From the NCBI GenBank assembly GCA_963713505.1, contig CAVQMC010000002.1:186001-250000 (forward strand): a stretch of DNA of 64,000 bases, given 5' to 3'. The notes beneath the pieces are model-generated. The model was not told the origin of the DNA, made no database searches, and worked only from the letters and a program-made list of their open reading frames with translations. The position numbers and the translations under genes are program-made. Below are positions 1-11,500 of this stretch, piece after piece. This stretch comes from CAVQMC01 sp963713505 (GTDB taxonomy: Bacteria; Bacteroidota; Ignavibacteria; Ignavibacteriales; Ignavibacteriaceae). Every line of letters starts with the position of its first letter. The first letter of the stretch is position 1.

Positions 1-455
1 TTGATAAATCCGGAAGAACAATGGCATTTTTTACTTTAGATGATTTTTCCGGTTCATGTGAATCTCTGATGTTCTCAAAAGTTTATGAAAGTTTCGGAAG
101 ATTTGTAAAAGAAGAAGAATGTGTATTAATAATCGGTAAACCTGAAAGCAGCGGAGATGCAATTAAACTTCATATAGATGAAGTTATTCCTTTGGAAGAA
201 GCGCAGGAAAGGTTTACACAAAGCATAAAATTAATAATTGATGAAAAGAAAAATAATCCGGAAAAATTATTTCAATTGAAAAAAGTTTTTGAAAGTAATA
301 AAGGAAATATTCCACTCTATTTACAATTAATAAATAACGGCGATAAAGCTAAGTTATATTTTCTAAAAGAATATAAAATAAAATTGACAAATGATTTTTT
401 TAATTCAGTAAATGAAATTTTAGGTACGGATTCAATTAACATCAGCAAAAAATGA
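1..455 (+). CDS. dnaE: DNA polymerase III subunit alpha, C-terminal end (5' truncated by window edge)
   Basis: This is the tail of the replicative polymerase catalytic subunit. The frame is open from base 3, and the residues before the first in-frame Met read DKSGRTM, so the gene begins outside the window. The translated part carries the 'GRTMAFFTLDDFSG' signature of the C-terminal OB-fold of bacterial DnaE, which binds single-stranded DNA, followed by 'EECVLIIGKPES' and a variable tail. About 150 residues are visible; the polymerase, PHP and helix-hairpin-helix parts lie upstream. A gap of about 170 bases separates it from the next gene. The assignment rests on the OB-fold motif alone but is characteristic. 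Confidence 0.85.
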   Translation, partial: DKSGRTMAFFTLDDFSGSCESLMFSKVYESFGRFVKEEECVLIIGKPESSGDAIKLHIDEVIPLEEAQERFTQSIKLIIDEKKNNPEKLFQLKKVFESNKGNIPLYLQLINNGDKAKLYFLKEYKIKLTNDFFNSVNEILGTDSINISKK

Positions 456-628
456 TTTCCATCAAATCAGCAAAAAATCTTTAAAATTCTTCGGTAATAA
501 AGCGAAATTATATATTATTTAAGATTATAAATTATTTTTTTAATAAAATACATTATTTGTATAACTTATACCAATTTTGTATTATTGATCCCTATTTTCT
601 CATTAAAAGTAAAAGGTAAATGTAATCT

Positions 629-1471
629 ATGAAACTTGAGGAAAACCGAAAGTATTGGGCTTTGATACTGGGGGCTTCATCGGGTTTTGGAGAAGCTGTG
701 TCTCTTAAACTTGCCGAAGATGGATATAATATTTTTGGTGTGCATTTAGATCGTCAGGCAACAATGCCTAATGTTGAAAGAATAAAAAAGCAAATTGAAT
801 CTTTAGGTTCTAATGCAGTATATTTTAATGTTAATGCTGCCGATGAAGAAAAAAGAAATGAAGTAATAAATGTTATAAAAGAAAAATCGAACGGCAAACC
901 GATTGTAAAAATTTTACTTCACTCATTAGCATTCGGAACTTTAAAACCGTTTATTCCAAGTGAAAAAGAACAAGCTTTAACAAAAGCTCAAATGGAAATG
1001 ACACTGGATGTTATGGCACATTCATTAGTTTATTGGACGCAGTCCTTGGTATCTAGTAATCTATTAGCTGAAAAGTCGAGAATATTTGCTATGACAAGTT
1101 CCGGAAGTCATTCAACAATTCCATATTATGGTGCTGTATCTGCTGCTAAAGCATGCTTGGAGTCTCATGTAAGACAACTTGCATCCGAACTTGGGAAATA
1201 TGAAACCGCAGTATGTGCAATTATGGCTGGAGTTACAGATACACCTGCTTTAAGGAAAATTCCCGGAAATATTCCAATGATAGAAGTCGCTAAAAGAAAA
1301 AACCCAAGAGACAGATTAACCAAGCCGGAGGATGTTGCCAAAGTGATTTCACTTTTATCAAATGACGGCGGCGAATGGATTTCGGGAGGAATAATAAATG
1401 CCGACGGAGGCGAAGATGTTGTTCAGTTTGTGGGGCAAAAAAATTCAACTGAAAGTAAAATGGATATTTAA
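629..1471 (+). CDS. SDR-family enoyl-ACP reductase-like oxidoreductase
   Basis: A 280-residue NAD(P)-dependent short-chain dehydrogenase. The N-terminal Rossmann motif GASSGFG is at residues 15-21. The active site has FabI-type spacing: Tyr167 followed by Lys174 (Y-x6-K), rather than the usual Y-x3-K. The late motif 'ISGGIINADGGED' resembles the FabI/FabL C-terminal region. By family knowledge it would reduce an enoyl-ACP in fatty acid synthesis, but FabI-like SDRs with other substrates exist, so the reaction is inferred. Its stop lies 18 bases before thioredoxin, with a GGGAAAAA Shine-Dalgarno site between, so the two are probably cotranscribed. Confidence 0.75.
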   Translation: MKLEENRKYWALILGASSGFGEAVSLKLAEDGYNIFGVHLDRQATMPNVERIKKQIESLGSNAVYFNVNAADEEKRNEVINVIKEKSNGKPIVKILLHSLAFGTLKPFIPSEKEQALTKAQMEMTLDVMAHSLVYWTQSLVSSNLLAEKSRIFAMTSSGSHSTIPYYGAVSAAKACLESHVRQLASELGKYETAVCAIMAGVTDTPALRKIPGNIPMIEVAKRKNPRDRLTKPEDVAKVISLLSNDGGEWISGGIINADGGEDVVQFVGQKNSTESKMDI

Positions 1472-1489
1472 ATAATTATAAGGGAAAAA

Positions 1490-1810
1490 ATGAAACCAGT
1501 TACAATTACAGATGACAATTTTGAAACAGAAGTAATTAAATCAGATAAACCTGTACTTATTGATTTTTGGGCTGTTTGGTGCGGACCTTGCAAAATGATT
1601 GCACCAATTATAGAAGAATTAGCAGATGAATATGATGATAAAATAAAGGTAGGGAAATTAGATGTTGATAATAATCAACAGACCTCTATTAAATATGGTG
1701 TGAGAAGTATTCCAACTCTATTAATATTTAAAGACGGGACAGTAAAAGAAACAATAATTGGTGCCGTTCCTAAAAACCATATTGTTCAAAAACTTAATGC
1801 TGTGGTTTAG
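1490..1810 (+). CDS. trxA: Thioredoxin
   Basis: A 106-residue cytoplasmic thioredoxin of standard length. The redox motif WCGPC is at residues 30-34 and the cis-proline loop 'SIPTLL' is near residue 75, opposite the active site. There is no signal peptide, so it is the cytosolic dithiol reductant that recycles disulfides in enzymes such as ribonucleotide reductase and peroxiredoxins. It sits between the reductase gene and serA with short gaps (18 and 39 bases), which suggests one transcript. Nothing is unusual in the sequence. Confidence 0.95.
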   Translation: MKPVTITDDNFETEVIKSDKPVLIDFWAVWCGPCKMIAPIIEELADEYDDKIKVGKLDVDNNQQTSIKYGVRSIPTLLIFKDGTVKETIIGAVPKNHIVQKLNAVV

Positions 1811-1849
1811 GATATTTATCTTAAACAACAAATATAACCCCAAACTTAA

Positions 1850-3434
1850 ATGAAAAAAATTCTTATTTCGGATTCGATAGATAAGAAATGTGAATCTATT
1901 TTAAAATCCGCAGAGTATACTGTGGATTATAAACCCGGCATATCGGAAGCCGAATTAAAAAAAATAATTAATCAATATTCTTGTTTAATTGTAAGAAGCA
2001 GTACTCAAGTAACTTCCGAACTTATTTCTTTAATGGATAATATGGAAATAATAGGAAGGGCAGGTACCGGTGTTGATAATATTGATGTTGAAGCTGCCAC
2101 GAGAAAAGGCATTTTAGTTATGAATACTCCCGGCGGCAATACTATTTCTGCAGCCGAACATACTATTGCATTAATAATGTCAATGTTAAGAAATATTCCT
2201 CAGGCTAATAATTCATTAAAAGAAGGTAAATGGGATAGAAAAAAATATAAAGGTTCGGAACTATTCGGTAAAACACTTGGAATTATTGGATTGGGCAAAA
2301 TTGGAAGGGAAGTGTCGGTAAGATTAAAAGCATTTGGCATGAACATAATAGGTTATGATCCTTTACTATCTGAAGAAATTGCTCATAATTTGGAAATAAA
2401 ACTTGTTGACCTAGATAATCTATTCGCTTCATCTGATATAATAACGGTTCATGTTCCGCTAAATGATTCCACAAAAAACTTAATATCGGAAGAAAATTTA
2501 AATAAGTGTAAAGATGGAGTCAAAATAGTCAACTGTGCAAGAGGCGGAATTGTAAATGAAGATGATATTGTGAATGCAATAGAAAGCGGAAAAGTTTCCT
2601 GCGCTGCTTTTGATGTTTATGTAGATGAACCTCCGGATTTCAAAGGTAAATTAATTCAGCATTCAAAAATAGTTTGTACTCCTCATTTAGGTGCATCAAC
2701 AGAAGAGGCGCAAGAAAAAGTTGCTGTTCAAATTGCAGAACAAATAACCGGCTATTTAACGGAAAAAGAAACGTATGGTATTATCAATGCTCCTTCATTA
2801 AAAGCGGCAAACGATAATGAAATTATACCATATATAATGCTGGCTGAAAATATTGGATCAATTCATTCGCAATTACAAAAAGGGAACTTGAAACAAATTA
2901 ATATAAATTACAGCGGTGAGTTTCTGCATAATGCATCCCAAGTTTTAAGTGCTGCCTTACTCAAAGGATTTTTGTTAAACCAGGTAAGTGAACCGGTAAA
3001 TTTAATTAATTCACCATTATTAATTAAAGAGAAAGGTATAAAAGTAAATGAGACTAAAACTGGAGATCATTTCAATTATACTAATTTAATAACAGCTGAT
3101 TTTATTACTTCTGCAAGTAGAAAATCTTTATCGGGGACAATATTTGGAACAAATGAAATAAGAGTTGTTAAAGTTGATGAATATTTTTTGGAATTTAAAC
3201 CAGAAGGTAATCTATTGATTTATTCTAATTTAGATAAACCCGGAGTTCTTGCAAATGTCGGCAAAATATTATCGGAAGAGAATGTAAATATTGCAGGTTT
3301 ATCTTTAGGGAGAATTGAAGAAGGTAAAGAATCTTTAACCGTAATCAATATTGATCAAGCCAGTTTCATTGAAAATAGTTGAAAAAATTAGATCTTTATC
3401 CGATGTTAGAAATGTGACCTGTGTGGTCATTTAA
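1850..3434 (+). CDS. serA: D-3-phosphoglycerate dehydrogenase, long form (frameshift in last codons)
   Basis: First step of serine biosynthesis: oxidation of 3-phosphoglycerate with NAD. The Rossmann motif 'GLGKIGREV' starts near residue 145, and the catalytic triad is Arg231, Glu260 and His279. Beyond the catalytic core is the extra intervening domain of long-form SerA, then a C-terminal ACT domain starting near 'YSNLDKPGVLANVGKIL'. The frame ends early at 3382, but one base out of frame from 3378 to 3434 it reads VEKIRSLSDVRNV and onward, the expected last strand and helix of the ACT domain. A one-base insertion in the AAAA run near 3371-3378 explains this. The joined protein is about 527 residues, normal for this form. 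Confidence 0.9.
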
Positions 3435-3512
3435 AAGCACGGAAATAATTGTCACTTGACAATTTTGATAAAATAACGTAATTCATACTTAAAATAAAAA
3501 TATTTAAACTAC

Positions 3513-3541
3513 TTGACTAAAAAATGCGTAAATTGTATTTT
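3513..3541 (+). promoter_or_regulatory. Possible sigma70-type promoter before the T9SS exoprotein gene
   Basis: TTGACT (3513-3518), a spacer of exactly 17 bases, and TATTTT (3536-3541). This would give a leader of about 100 bases before the ATG at 3649. A second weaker pair, TTGACA (3456-3461) with TAATTC 17 bases later, lies upstream. The region is AT-rich, so chance matches are possible; the exact spacing and the lone position between two transcription units favour a real site. Confidence 0.4.
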
Positions 3542-3648
3542 AATTTTACGTTTGAATTTTTTCATTTTTTTAAGACAATTTATGTTTCGCGGGAGGGTCT
3601 ATACAAATTTTTAAACTAATAATTCATCCACAATCTAAGGAGAAGACA

Positions 3649-5494
3649 ATGTTAAGAAAGTTCTCTACAATTATACTATCTGTACTTTTTATGGCGTGCA
3701 TGGTAAATGCACAGAATAAAGTTGCACGGCATAAAGCACCTCTAAAAATTGATAATCCTAATGTACATGGTAAAATAGTACATCATTCAATTAAAACAGA
3801 ATTCACCAACAGCCGCTACTTATATTGCTGTTGATACAATGTCTAACAGTTTTGGACCTGCAAGTCCAACTCTTAATCCGGTTGATTTTGACCCGGTATC
3901 TGGAGTTGCTGCAGTTGTTCATCGTGGTGATGCTAACACTTATGCACAAGGCAGTGGTGAACTTTGGTGGAATTATTCTACAGATATGGGAATGACCTGG
4001 GTCAGAAGCACTACTTCTGTTCAAGATCAATTTACATCTCAAATCGCAGCCAGATATCCAAGTATGTCCTGATTGTAAACCCAAGCGGCAGTACAAATTT
4101 AGCTGATCTTTGGGGTGCTTTTGCTTGGCCGGAATTAAATCCAAGTACATTTGGATGGTTAGGCTATGGAGTAACCATTGGAATGGAAACATCTGCTTTT
4201 GCTGCTATTGATCAAGGTCCGCCTAGCTTATAGTTCGAATGTTCCTACTTTTACAGATAATAGTTATATATATTGGGTATCCGATAATCAGGATGATGCT
4301 TCATTAAGATTATTTAGAACACAAGATTATTCAACAGTAGATCAAATTGATCCTCCACAATGGGCTAGTTCTGTTTTCCAGGACAACGGAAATATTGCCA
4401 TGGGAGGCGTTTGCTATAATGGTAAAGTTTATTATGCAGTTATGGGATCATTTTATAATGCTACAGATTCTACTGCTAATGGCTGGTTCCCTGGCTATAG
4501 TGTATCAACTGATAACGGTTCTACATGGAGTGATTTTGTCGTCGCTGATTGGAGAACAGTTCCGGATTTAGCTATGTATGATGAAATGTGGGATTGGAAA
4601 AAAGGCGATGCATTTGTCAGTTATTCGGGTGATGTAAATGTTGATAAAAATGGTATGGTTCATTTTGTAATTGGATTAACTCACTATGTAGATACAACAG
4701 AATATGGCCAGAACGCAATCGTTGAATTATATGAAACATCACAAAATCCTAGTGTGTGGGATTATAAGATGATTGCTGATAATTTAAGCGATTCTTCAAT
4801 GTACACTACTCCAAATGATGCTGCTGGAAATGCTCAAGATCCAGCTGTAGGTCAAGATGGTCCTGCTCCTTTTATAGCAACTAATGCTGATAGAGATTTC
4901 TTCGTTTCTCAATATATTTATAAATCACCTGTAGATACTACATGCGATCTATATATGGTATATAGGAAAATGGATGCAGATTATTCAGCTCCAATGAATT
5001 TAACAGATTCACCGGATATGAACGAAGATGGCGGCCACCTTGCTCCGAATATTGCTGTTACCGAAACTGCAACCGAAAGAACATATACTGCATTTAGCAT
5101 GTATTGGTATGAAGCTGGTAATACTGGACGTTTAGTTAATTCATCATTAATCCACATGTTATATATATATGCATCTGTGCCTGTATTTACTGAACCGATT
5201 ACAAGTGTTGGAAATGATTTAAATAATAATTTTACTTATAATTTAGATCAGAATTATCCGAATCCATTCAACCCGAGTACAAAAATTTCTTTTACTATTG
5301 CACAAAGAAGCAATGTAACATTAAAAGTATATGATATGCTCGGTCGTGAAGTTGCAACATTGATTAATTCAGTTCAGCCTGCTGGTTCTCATTCAATTAA
5401 TTTCGATGCATCAAAATTAGCATCCGGATTATATATTTATAAAATTACAGCAGGAAACTTTACAGCATCTAAGAAAATGATGTTGTTGAAGTAA
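3649..5494 (+). CDS. Secreted protein with T9SS type A sorting domain (three frameshifts)
   Basis: A signal peptide (MLRKFSTIILSVLFMACMVNAQ) follows a strong AAGGAGAAG Shine-Dalgarno site. The body contains Asp-box-like fragments ('YSTDMGMTW', 'VSTDNGSTWSDF') typical of sialidase/BNR beta-propellers. The last 80 residues are a T9SS type A domain: 'NYPNPFNPSTKISF' then 'VYDMLGREVATL' and 'ASGLYIYKITAG'. By family knowledge such proteins are exported across the outer membrane by the type IX system and anchored or released. The frame is broken near 3800, 4068 and 4215; the joined frames flow well (for example SPTAATYIAVDTMS, then NPSGSTNLADLW). No catalytic assignment is possible. Three breaks in one gene could mean real decay, but the window has many single-base indels. 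Confidence 0.65.
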
Positions 5495-5514
5495 AATATT
5501 TTGTTTATTTTACT

Positions 5515-5556
5515 AGGGCGGGTTTCTCTGAAATATGAGATATCCGCCCTTTGTTA
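5515..5556 (+). terminator. Rho-independent-like terminator after the T9SS exoprotein gene
   Basis: AGGGCGG (5515-5521) pairs with CCGCCCT (5544-5550); inside it TCTC can pair with GAGA. The hairpin is followed by a short T-rich stretch (TTGTTATATTT). It begins about 20 bases after the stop codon. Confidence 0.7.
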
Positions 5557-5669
5557 TATTTAAGGTAAGGATAAGATTTAGGGGAATGAATAAATTATTT
5601 TCTATGAATATTCACTAAATTTTCTTACCTGAAAAAAAATGTTAGTACACAAACTATGATGGAGAAGAG

Positions 5670-8495
5670 ATGAAAAATTTGTTTACAAAAACTTTCATTT
5701 TGATACTCCTCTTATTTTCCGGTTCTCTGGTTTTTGCTCAATCTGGAGTTGGGAAACTAAGTGGTAAGGTCGTTGATGCCGATACAAAAGAACCTTTGAT
5801 CGGTGCAAATGTGGTTATTCTAAACTCTGAAATGGGTGCAGCCACGGATATAAACGGCAAATATTTTATCCTTAATATTACCCCTGGTACTTATGATATA
5901 AAATATAGCTATGTCGGGTACGCACCTAAAACAATTAAAGATGTTCGGATTGTTCCGAATATTACTTATGAATTGAATGTTGAATTATCAACAGATTTTA
6001 CGCTCCCAGAGGTAGTAGTTCAAGATAAAAAATTATTTGAAGAAAAAGCTACTAATACTGTAAAAGTATTTGATTCTGATCAAATCAACAGATTACCTGT
6101 CAGAGGTGTTACAAATATTGCTTCTCTTCAGGCAGGCGTTGTATCTCAAGAGGGTAGCGGAGGAGTTGCAGGAAATGCGGCTTTGAATGTTAGAGGAGGT
6201 CGAAGTTCTGAAATTTTATATATTATTGACGGTGTTCCACAAAATAATCTTTATAACAGAGGAAGTGTTGCACAAGTTAGTGATAATGCTGTAGATCAGA
6301 TATCATTTCAGGTTGGAGGCTACGAGGCCAAGTATGGTCAAGCACAATCCGGAATCATTAGTATTACAACTAAATCCGGAAGTCCATTTTACAGTATTTC
6401 AGGAGAAGCAATTACATCTACTTATTTAGATGATTATGGCTACAATTTATATTCATTAAATGTTAGTGGACCAATAATCCCTGGAATCAGCAACCACACA
6501 ATATTTTTATCTGCTGAAAGAGGGTGGAACAAAGATGCTAATCCAAGCGCTATTACGATGGAATTTCCTTCCATTAATAAATCTTATACTGCTAGACCAA
6601 ATGACCCGTCTGATGTATGGAGATTTACTGGAAGAACAAAACATCTGTTAGGTGAATTCTCTCTTTATTTCGGTGCAAATATAAATATTAGCAATGGTAA
6701 AGTTTGGGATCTAAGAATGGCAAAGCAAGATTCGCAGTTTATGGATGCTACAAAATCCCAAAACTATTCGTTCAGTGGCAGAATATCTCAAACAATTAGT
6801 GCAAATACTTTCTGGAATTTGAATTTAGGATATAGAACCTTTGAATTTAAACGTTTCAGTCCTTTCTTTAAGGAGAATTTATTTGCATATGGAGACAGTA
6901 CTATATGGGCGAATGAACTGGGTGTAACATTACTCGGACCTGGATTAAGAACTGAGAGTGTTGATGCAAATGGTATTTTCAGACCTTATGGCTATGCTAC
7001 CGGTTTATATCAGCATAGATTAGATGATGCTATGTCTGCTGATTTTGATCTGACATCTCAAATTGAAAATCATCTTTTTGAAATTGGCGGCGGAGTTGAA
7101 TACCATACTTATAGAGGGTATTTTATTTACCCGCAGCAGTTAAATGGTGTTGACCCAAGTTTAACAACTGTTCAAAAATTTGAAAATTTGCAGCCGGTTG
7201 TTTATGGATATGATGTAACCGGTCAGACTAAAACTACTTCTAGTAATCCTAATGAATTTTTAAGACCAAGAAAACCATTATTAGGTTATGCGTATATCCA
7301 GGATAGGTTTGAATTAGAAGATTTGGTTTTGAATCTGGGTTTACGTATGGATTACTATGATGTTAAATCTTATGTATTAAAAAATCCTGCTCTTCCGTTT
7401 TATGGCGGAACTGATCCAAATGCATTCGATCCTGGTGACTTTTATTTAAGAGATCCCCAGGTAGAAATTTCACCGAGAATCGGTTTAGGATTCCCGGTAA
7501 CCGAATCAACCGTATTTCATGCTCAGTTTGGTAGGTTTTTGCAGTTACCGGAGTTGAATGATGTTTATGCCGGTCCTTATAGTTATGATAACTTTATCAC
7601 CGGACAACCACAATTTGGACAAAATGGTGGATTAGAGCCGGAAGAAACTTTACAATATGAAGTTGGATTTAGACAGATGTTCGGTACTAATGCAGCAATA
7701 AATATGACTGCATTTTATAAGAATATCAAAGGATTAGTTAATGTCCAAAATCATAAGTTTCAAAGAATCCCTGGCGGTGAATTATTAAACGCCATTTATC
7801 CTGAAAATGCGGATTTTGGAACTACAAAAGGTTTTGCTTTCTCATTGGATGTAAACAGGATTAATTATTTTAGTTTATCTCTCCAATATACACTCTCTAT
7901 TGCTGAAGGTACGGGTTCTTCTACAAGTTCAAGTCAGACTGCAGTATTTAGAAACCAGGACAATACTCCACCTAAAGTTATTGCTCCTCTAAACTTTGAT
8001 CAAAGACATACTGCTACTGCCATTGTAGATTTTTATATACCTAAAGGTGAATTAGGTGTATTTGAAATGTTAAATGCTAATGCTGTCTTTTCCTTTAATA
8101 GTGGTAGACCTTATACTCCAGTTGATAAATGGAATTTGGTCGGCGATAATGGCATTATTTCTCAAACTAAAGGTTACATCAATTCTGCTTACGGCCCTTC
8201 TAGTTTTAGAGTTGATCTAAAAGTTGAAAAGGCCTTCTATGTTGGCGGATTGAAATTAGCACCTTATATTTGGGTCCAAAATGTATTTAATGCCGATAAT
8301 GTAACAAGCGTTTATCGTTCAACTGGTAGTCCAAATACTACTGGATGGCTGAATACAGCTGAAGGCATGGCAACTTCTCAACAAAGAGGTGAAGGATATA
8401 TTCAAGATTATCAATCGCTGGAATTAAACCCGGATAATTATGGAATTCCGAGATTGATTAGATTAGGATTAAAAGTTGATCTTAACAAGATATAA
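5670..8495 (+). CDS. TonB-dependent outer-membrane receptor with N-terminal carboxypeptidase-regulatory-like domain
   Basis: A 941-residue outer-membrane protein. Residues 1-23 are a signal peptide ending in VFAQ. Residues about 28-110 are a carboxypeptidase-D regulatory-like beta sandwich ('GKVVDADTKEPLIGANV', 'ATDINGKYFI', 'YVGYAPKTI'). A plug domain follows at about 125-240, with 'LNVRGGRSSEILYIIDGVP' marking its conserved core. The rest is a 22-strand-type barrel with alternating aromatic strands. By family knowledge it imports a bound substrate using TonB energy, or takes part in surface secretion assemblies; the substrate is unknown. A GGAGAAGAG site precedes the ATG. It is followed 48 bases later by a large exoprotein and then a PorV-like gene, which suggests a joint function. 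Confidence 0.85.
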   Translation: MKNLFTKTFILILLLFSGSLVFAQSGVGKLSGKVVDADTKEPLIGANVVILNSEMGAATDINGKYFILNITPGTYDIKYSYVGYAPKTIKDVRIVPNITYELNVELSTDFTLPEVVVQDKKLFEEKATNTVKVFDSDQINRLPVRGVTNIASLQAGVVSQEGSGGVAGNAALNVRGGRSSEILYIIDGVPQNNLYNRGSVAQVSDNAVDQISFQVGGYEAKYGQAQSGIISITTKSGSPFYSISGEAITSTYLDDYGYNLYSLNVSGPIIPGISNHTIFLSAERGWNKDANPSAITMEFPSINKSYTARPNDPSDVWRFTGRTKHLLGEFSLYFGANINISNGKVWDLRMAKQDSQFMDATKSQNYSFSGRISQTISANTFWNLNLGYRTFEFKRFSPFFKENLFAYGDSTIWANELGVTLLGPGLRTESVDANGIFRPYGYATGLYQHRLDDAMSADFDLTSQIENHLFEIGGGVEYHTYRGYFIYPQQLNGVDPSLTTVQKFENLQPVVYGYDVTGQTKTTSSNPNEFLRPRKPLLGYAYIQDRFELEDLVLNLGLRMDYYDVKSYVLKNPALPFYGGTDPNAFDPGDFYLRDPQVEISPRIGLGFPVTESTVFHAQFGRFLQLPELNDVYAGPYSYDNFITGQPQFGQNGGLEPEETLQYEVGFRQMFGTNAAINMTAFYKNIKGLVNVQNHKFQRIPGGELLNAIYPENADFGTTKGFAFSLDVNRINYFSLSLQYTLSIAEGTGSSTSSSQTAVFRNQDNTPPKVIAPLNFDQRHTATAIVDFYIPKGELGVFEMLNANAVFSFNSGRPYTPVDKWNLVGDNGIISQTKGYINSAYGPSSFRVDLKVEKAFYVGGLKLAPYIWVQNVFNADNVTSVYRSTGSPNTTGWLNTAEGMATSQQRGEGYIQDYQSLELNPDNYGIPRLIRLGLKVDLNKI

Positions 8496-8543
8496 AATGA
8501 ACTTTGTTGAAAACATTTTTATCAGTTTATAGGGAAAAATAAA

Positions 8544-11500
8544 ATGAGATTTAAAAAATTTATTTACTACATAAAAAATATTGCCGTCTTGGGATTAATG
8601 GTATCATTGATTTACGGCTTTAAAGGCGATAAAAGAGGCGGTGGTGATGTAAATAAACCTGTTTACAGATTAAATAAAACAACTTCAAGTGGTAAACAGG
8701 GTGATGCATACAGAATGAATATTAATAACATTAATCTGCCCTTTAATAATAAAGGTGTACTTGCAGATGTTAATATTCCTCCTGACGGAACATTAGGAAG
8801 AGCCTACGGTCACGGTTTCCTTTATTCAGGTGGCTTCTTTTTAAGTGGAAAAAGAAACGGTACAGTTTGGGCAAATGCACAAGCTACTTCTTCACTTGAA
8901 ACTGATTATTTAGCGGGAACTGTTGAGCAGGGCCAAAATGATCCTAGAAATCAAATTTATGTCATTGATGCACAAGATGAACCATTCGGTACAAGCTGGC
9001 AGGATTGGAAAGATGCTGTGGCGCTTGGTGCCGATTTTTATGATGGTAATGGAGATGGTCAGTATGATCCTGTCGATCTAAATGGAAACGGTAAATGGGA
9101 TCCGGACGAGGATGCTCCTGATTTGTTAGGTGATCAAACTGCATGGTGTGTGTATAATGATGCAGTTCCGGCAGCTCAAAGACGCTGGGTTGAAACCGGT
9201 CCTTTGGGAATAGAAGTGAGACAAACTGTTTTTGCTTTTGCTTCTGCTGGTGCTATTGGAAATATAATTTTTGTAAGATATAGAATTAAATATGTAGGAT
9301 TAAATAAACCCGATGATCCAGATGCATTAACAGATTGTTATTTTGGTGTCTGGGCAGATCCAGATATTGGTAATGCAACTGATGACTTAATTGGCAGTGA
9401 TACATTAAGAAATAGTGGATATACTTATAATAATGGTCCTGATGATCAATATGGCAACCAGCCTCCTTGTATGATTATTGACTTCTTTTCCGGACCTCAA
9501 TCTTATATACCCGGAGTAACCTTTACGGATAATAATGGAAATGGAATCTTTGATGCGGGTGATACCCCAATTGATACTGCTCATAGTGTAAGAGGTCAGT
9601 TAAAAGGTATTGTCGATTTTCCTGGCGCTAAAAATCTGCCTATTTCCTCTTTTGTCGGATATATTAACGGTGATCCGGATCTAAATGATCCTTCGAACGT
9701 TACAGAAGCAAGAAATTATATGCTTGGTTTAGATAGAGTAGGTAATGAAGCTGATCCATGTAATTGGGCATATAGTGAAGTTGGCGGCGGTATAAATTGT
9801 GCCGATATTGATAATCGTTTTTGGTATTCCGGAGATCCCGTTACGGGAATTGGCTGGATCATGACTTCGGAACAAGATCAGAGACAAATGCAGAATACAG
9901 GTCCATTTACACTGAGGAAAAATGAAGTAAAAGAAATTGTTGTTGCTTATGTAGTAGGAAGAGGAAGCAACGCTATCAACTCTATTTCAGTTGCAAGAGG
10001 AATTGATGATGGAGCTCAATTTATCTTTGACCATAATTTTGAAGCACCATCTCCAGCACCACCTGTTAATCCAACAGTAAAAACAGGTGATAATTTTATT
10101 GATTTAACTTGGGATACATCACCTCAGGTTTCATATGTAAATAAAACAGATGCATATGATCTGCATTTTGAAGGTTATAATATCTTTGCATATGAAACAA
10201 ATAATACTTCGGAGACTGTTAATAACCAGCAAAATAGGGTATTGGTAGGTCGATATACTAAAAGAGATTTTATTAATGATGTTTATAAAGAAAACAGTAA
10301 TACTGGCGGTATCGAGCTTTTATATGCTGCTCCGGATTCTATCCATCAAATGGATAGTACCGTTTACAGTGATCCTGCAACAGGTAGATTAAGAATAAGA
10401 ATTACAGAAGATCCGTTTACTGGAGGTGCATTAGTTAAAGGCAAACCATATTACTTTGCTATTACTTCATATTGCTTAAATTATAAAGCATTAGTTTTTA
10501 AAAACGATCCGACTCAACCACTCGGAACCGTTGGTGATTATTATGTAAACTCAACAGCCTTTGTTGGAGAGGTGGAAAATATTCAAAAGATTACACCTGT
10601 AACCATGGCTTCGGATCTGTATGATCCTCCTCTTCCACTTGAATCGGCTAATAAAATCACCGGACCTTCAAATGGTGAAGTTGGATATGATGTTGTTGAT
10701 CAAAATAGTTTAACCGGGGATGAATATGAGGTGACTTTTGTTAAAGATTCCAGTTCTTCTTCATATTCAACCTATTGGAATCTTACCGATATTACAGCAA
10801 ACACAGTAAAAGTTGATTCTTCAAAAGACTATACTTTCGGAAGTGAAGATGTCTCCGGTACTTTAATAGATGGTTTTATACCTAGGGTAAAACAAATTAC
10901 ACCAACTATAGGATTAACAAGTACAGAATATGAACCAGCTGCGAATAAATGGTATCCAAACTTTGCAGCTGCAAACGGCACTGGTATATATTATGTAGGA
11001 AAAGACATCCCTCAAGGTAGCGCTATTACTTTACCCAATAATAATGCTGCTAGGTCCAACGCTATTCATGCAGAAGATCTAAGAAGAGTTGAATTGCGCT
11101 TCGGAACCACAGGGAAGGCTTATCGTTATCTTAATGGTTTTATTAAAGCTAATCCATTGCCCACTAGCTATAAGTTTACATATACATATGCTGAGGGCGT
11201 AACTGAAAGTGATACTGTCGGACATGGACCAGTTGGTATGTTAGGACAAGGTTTTGTTGACGTTCCATTTACTGCATGGGTTGTAGATTCTGCTTATAAT
11301 GAAGAAAAGCAGCTTGCAGTTGGATTCATTGAAATGAGCAAGCAATTAGGTGGAAATCCAGATGGTCAATGGGATCCTTCAGATTCATTATTAGCAACTT
11401 CCGAAGTTATTGTAATCTTTAATGCTGATTATGATCCCACTGGAAGTCAAATGGAATATACCGGTGGTGATTTCAACGGAACTACTGTTTGGGGAGATGT

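Noticed and set aside
3582..3614. A 10-codon open frame (MFRGRVYTNF) in the leader before the T9SS exoprotein gene.
   Set aside because: No Shine-Dalgarno site precedes it and nothing links it to attenuation; probably chance.
3803..4192. A 129-residue open frame on the minus strand.
   Set aside because: It is the shadow of the T9SS exoprotein; the plus frame has a signal peptide, Asp-boxes and a sorting domain, and this one has no recognisable motif.
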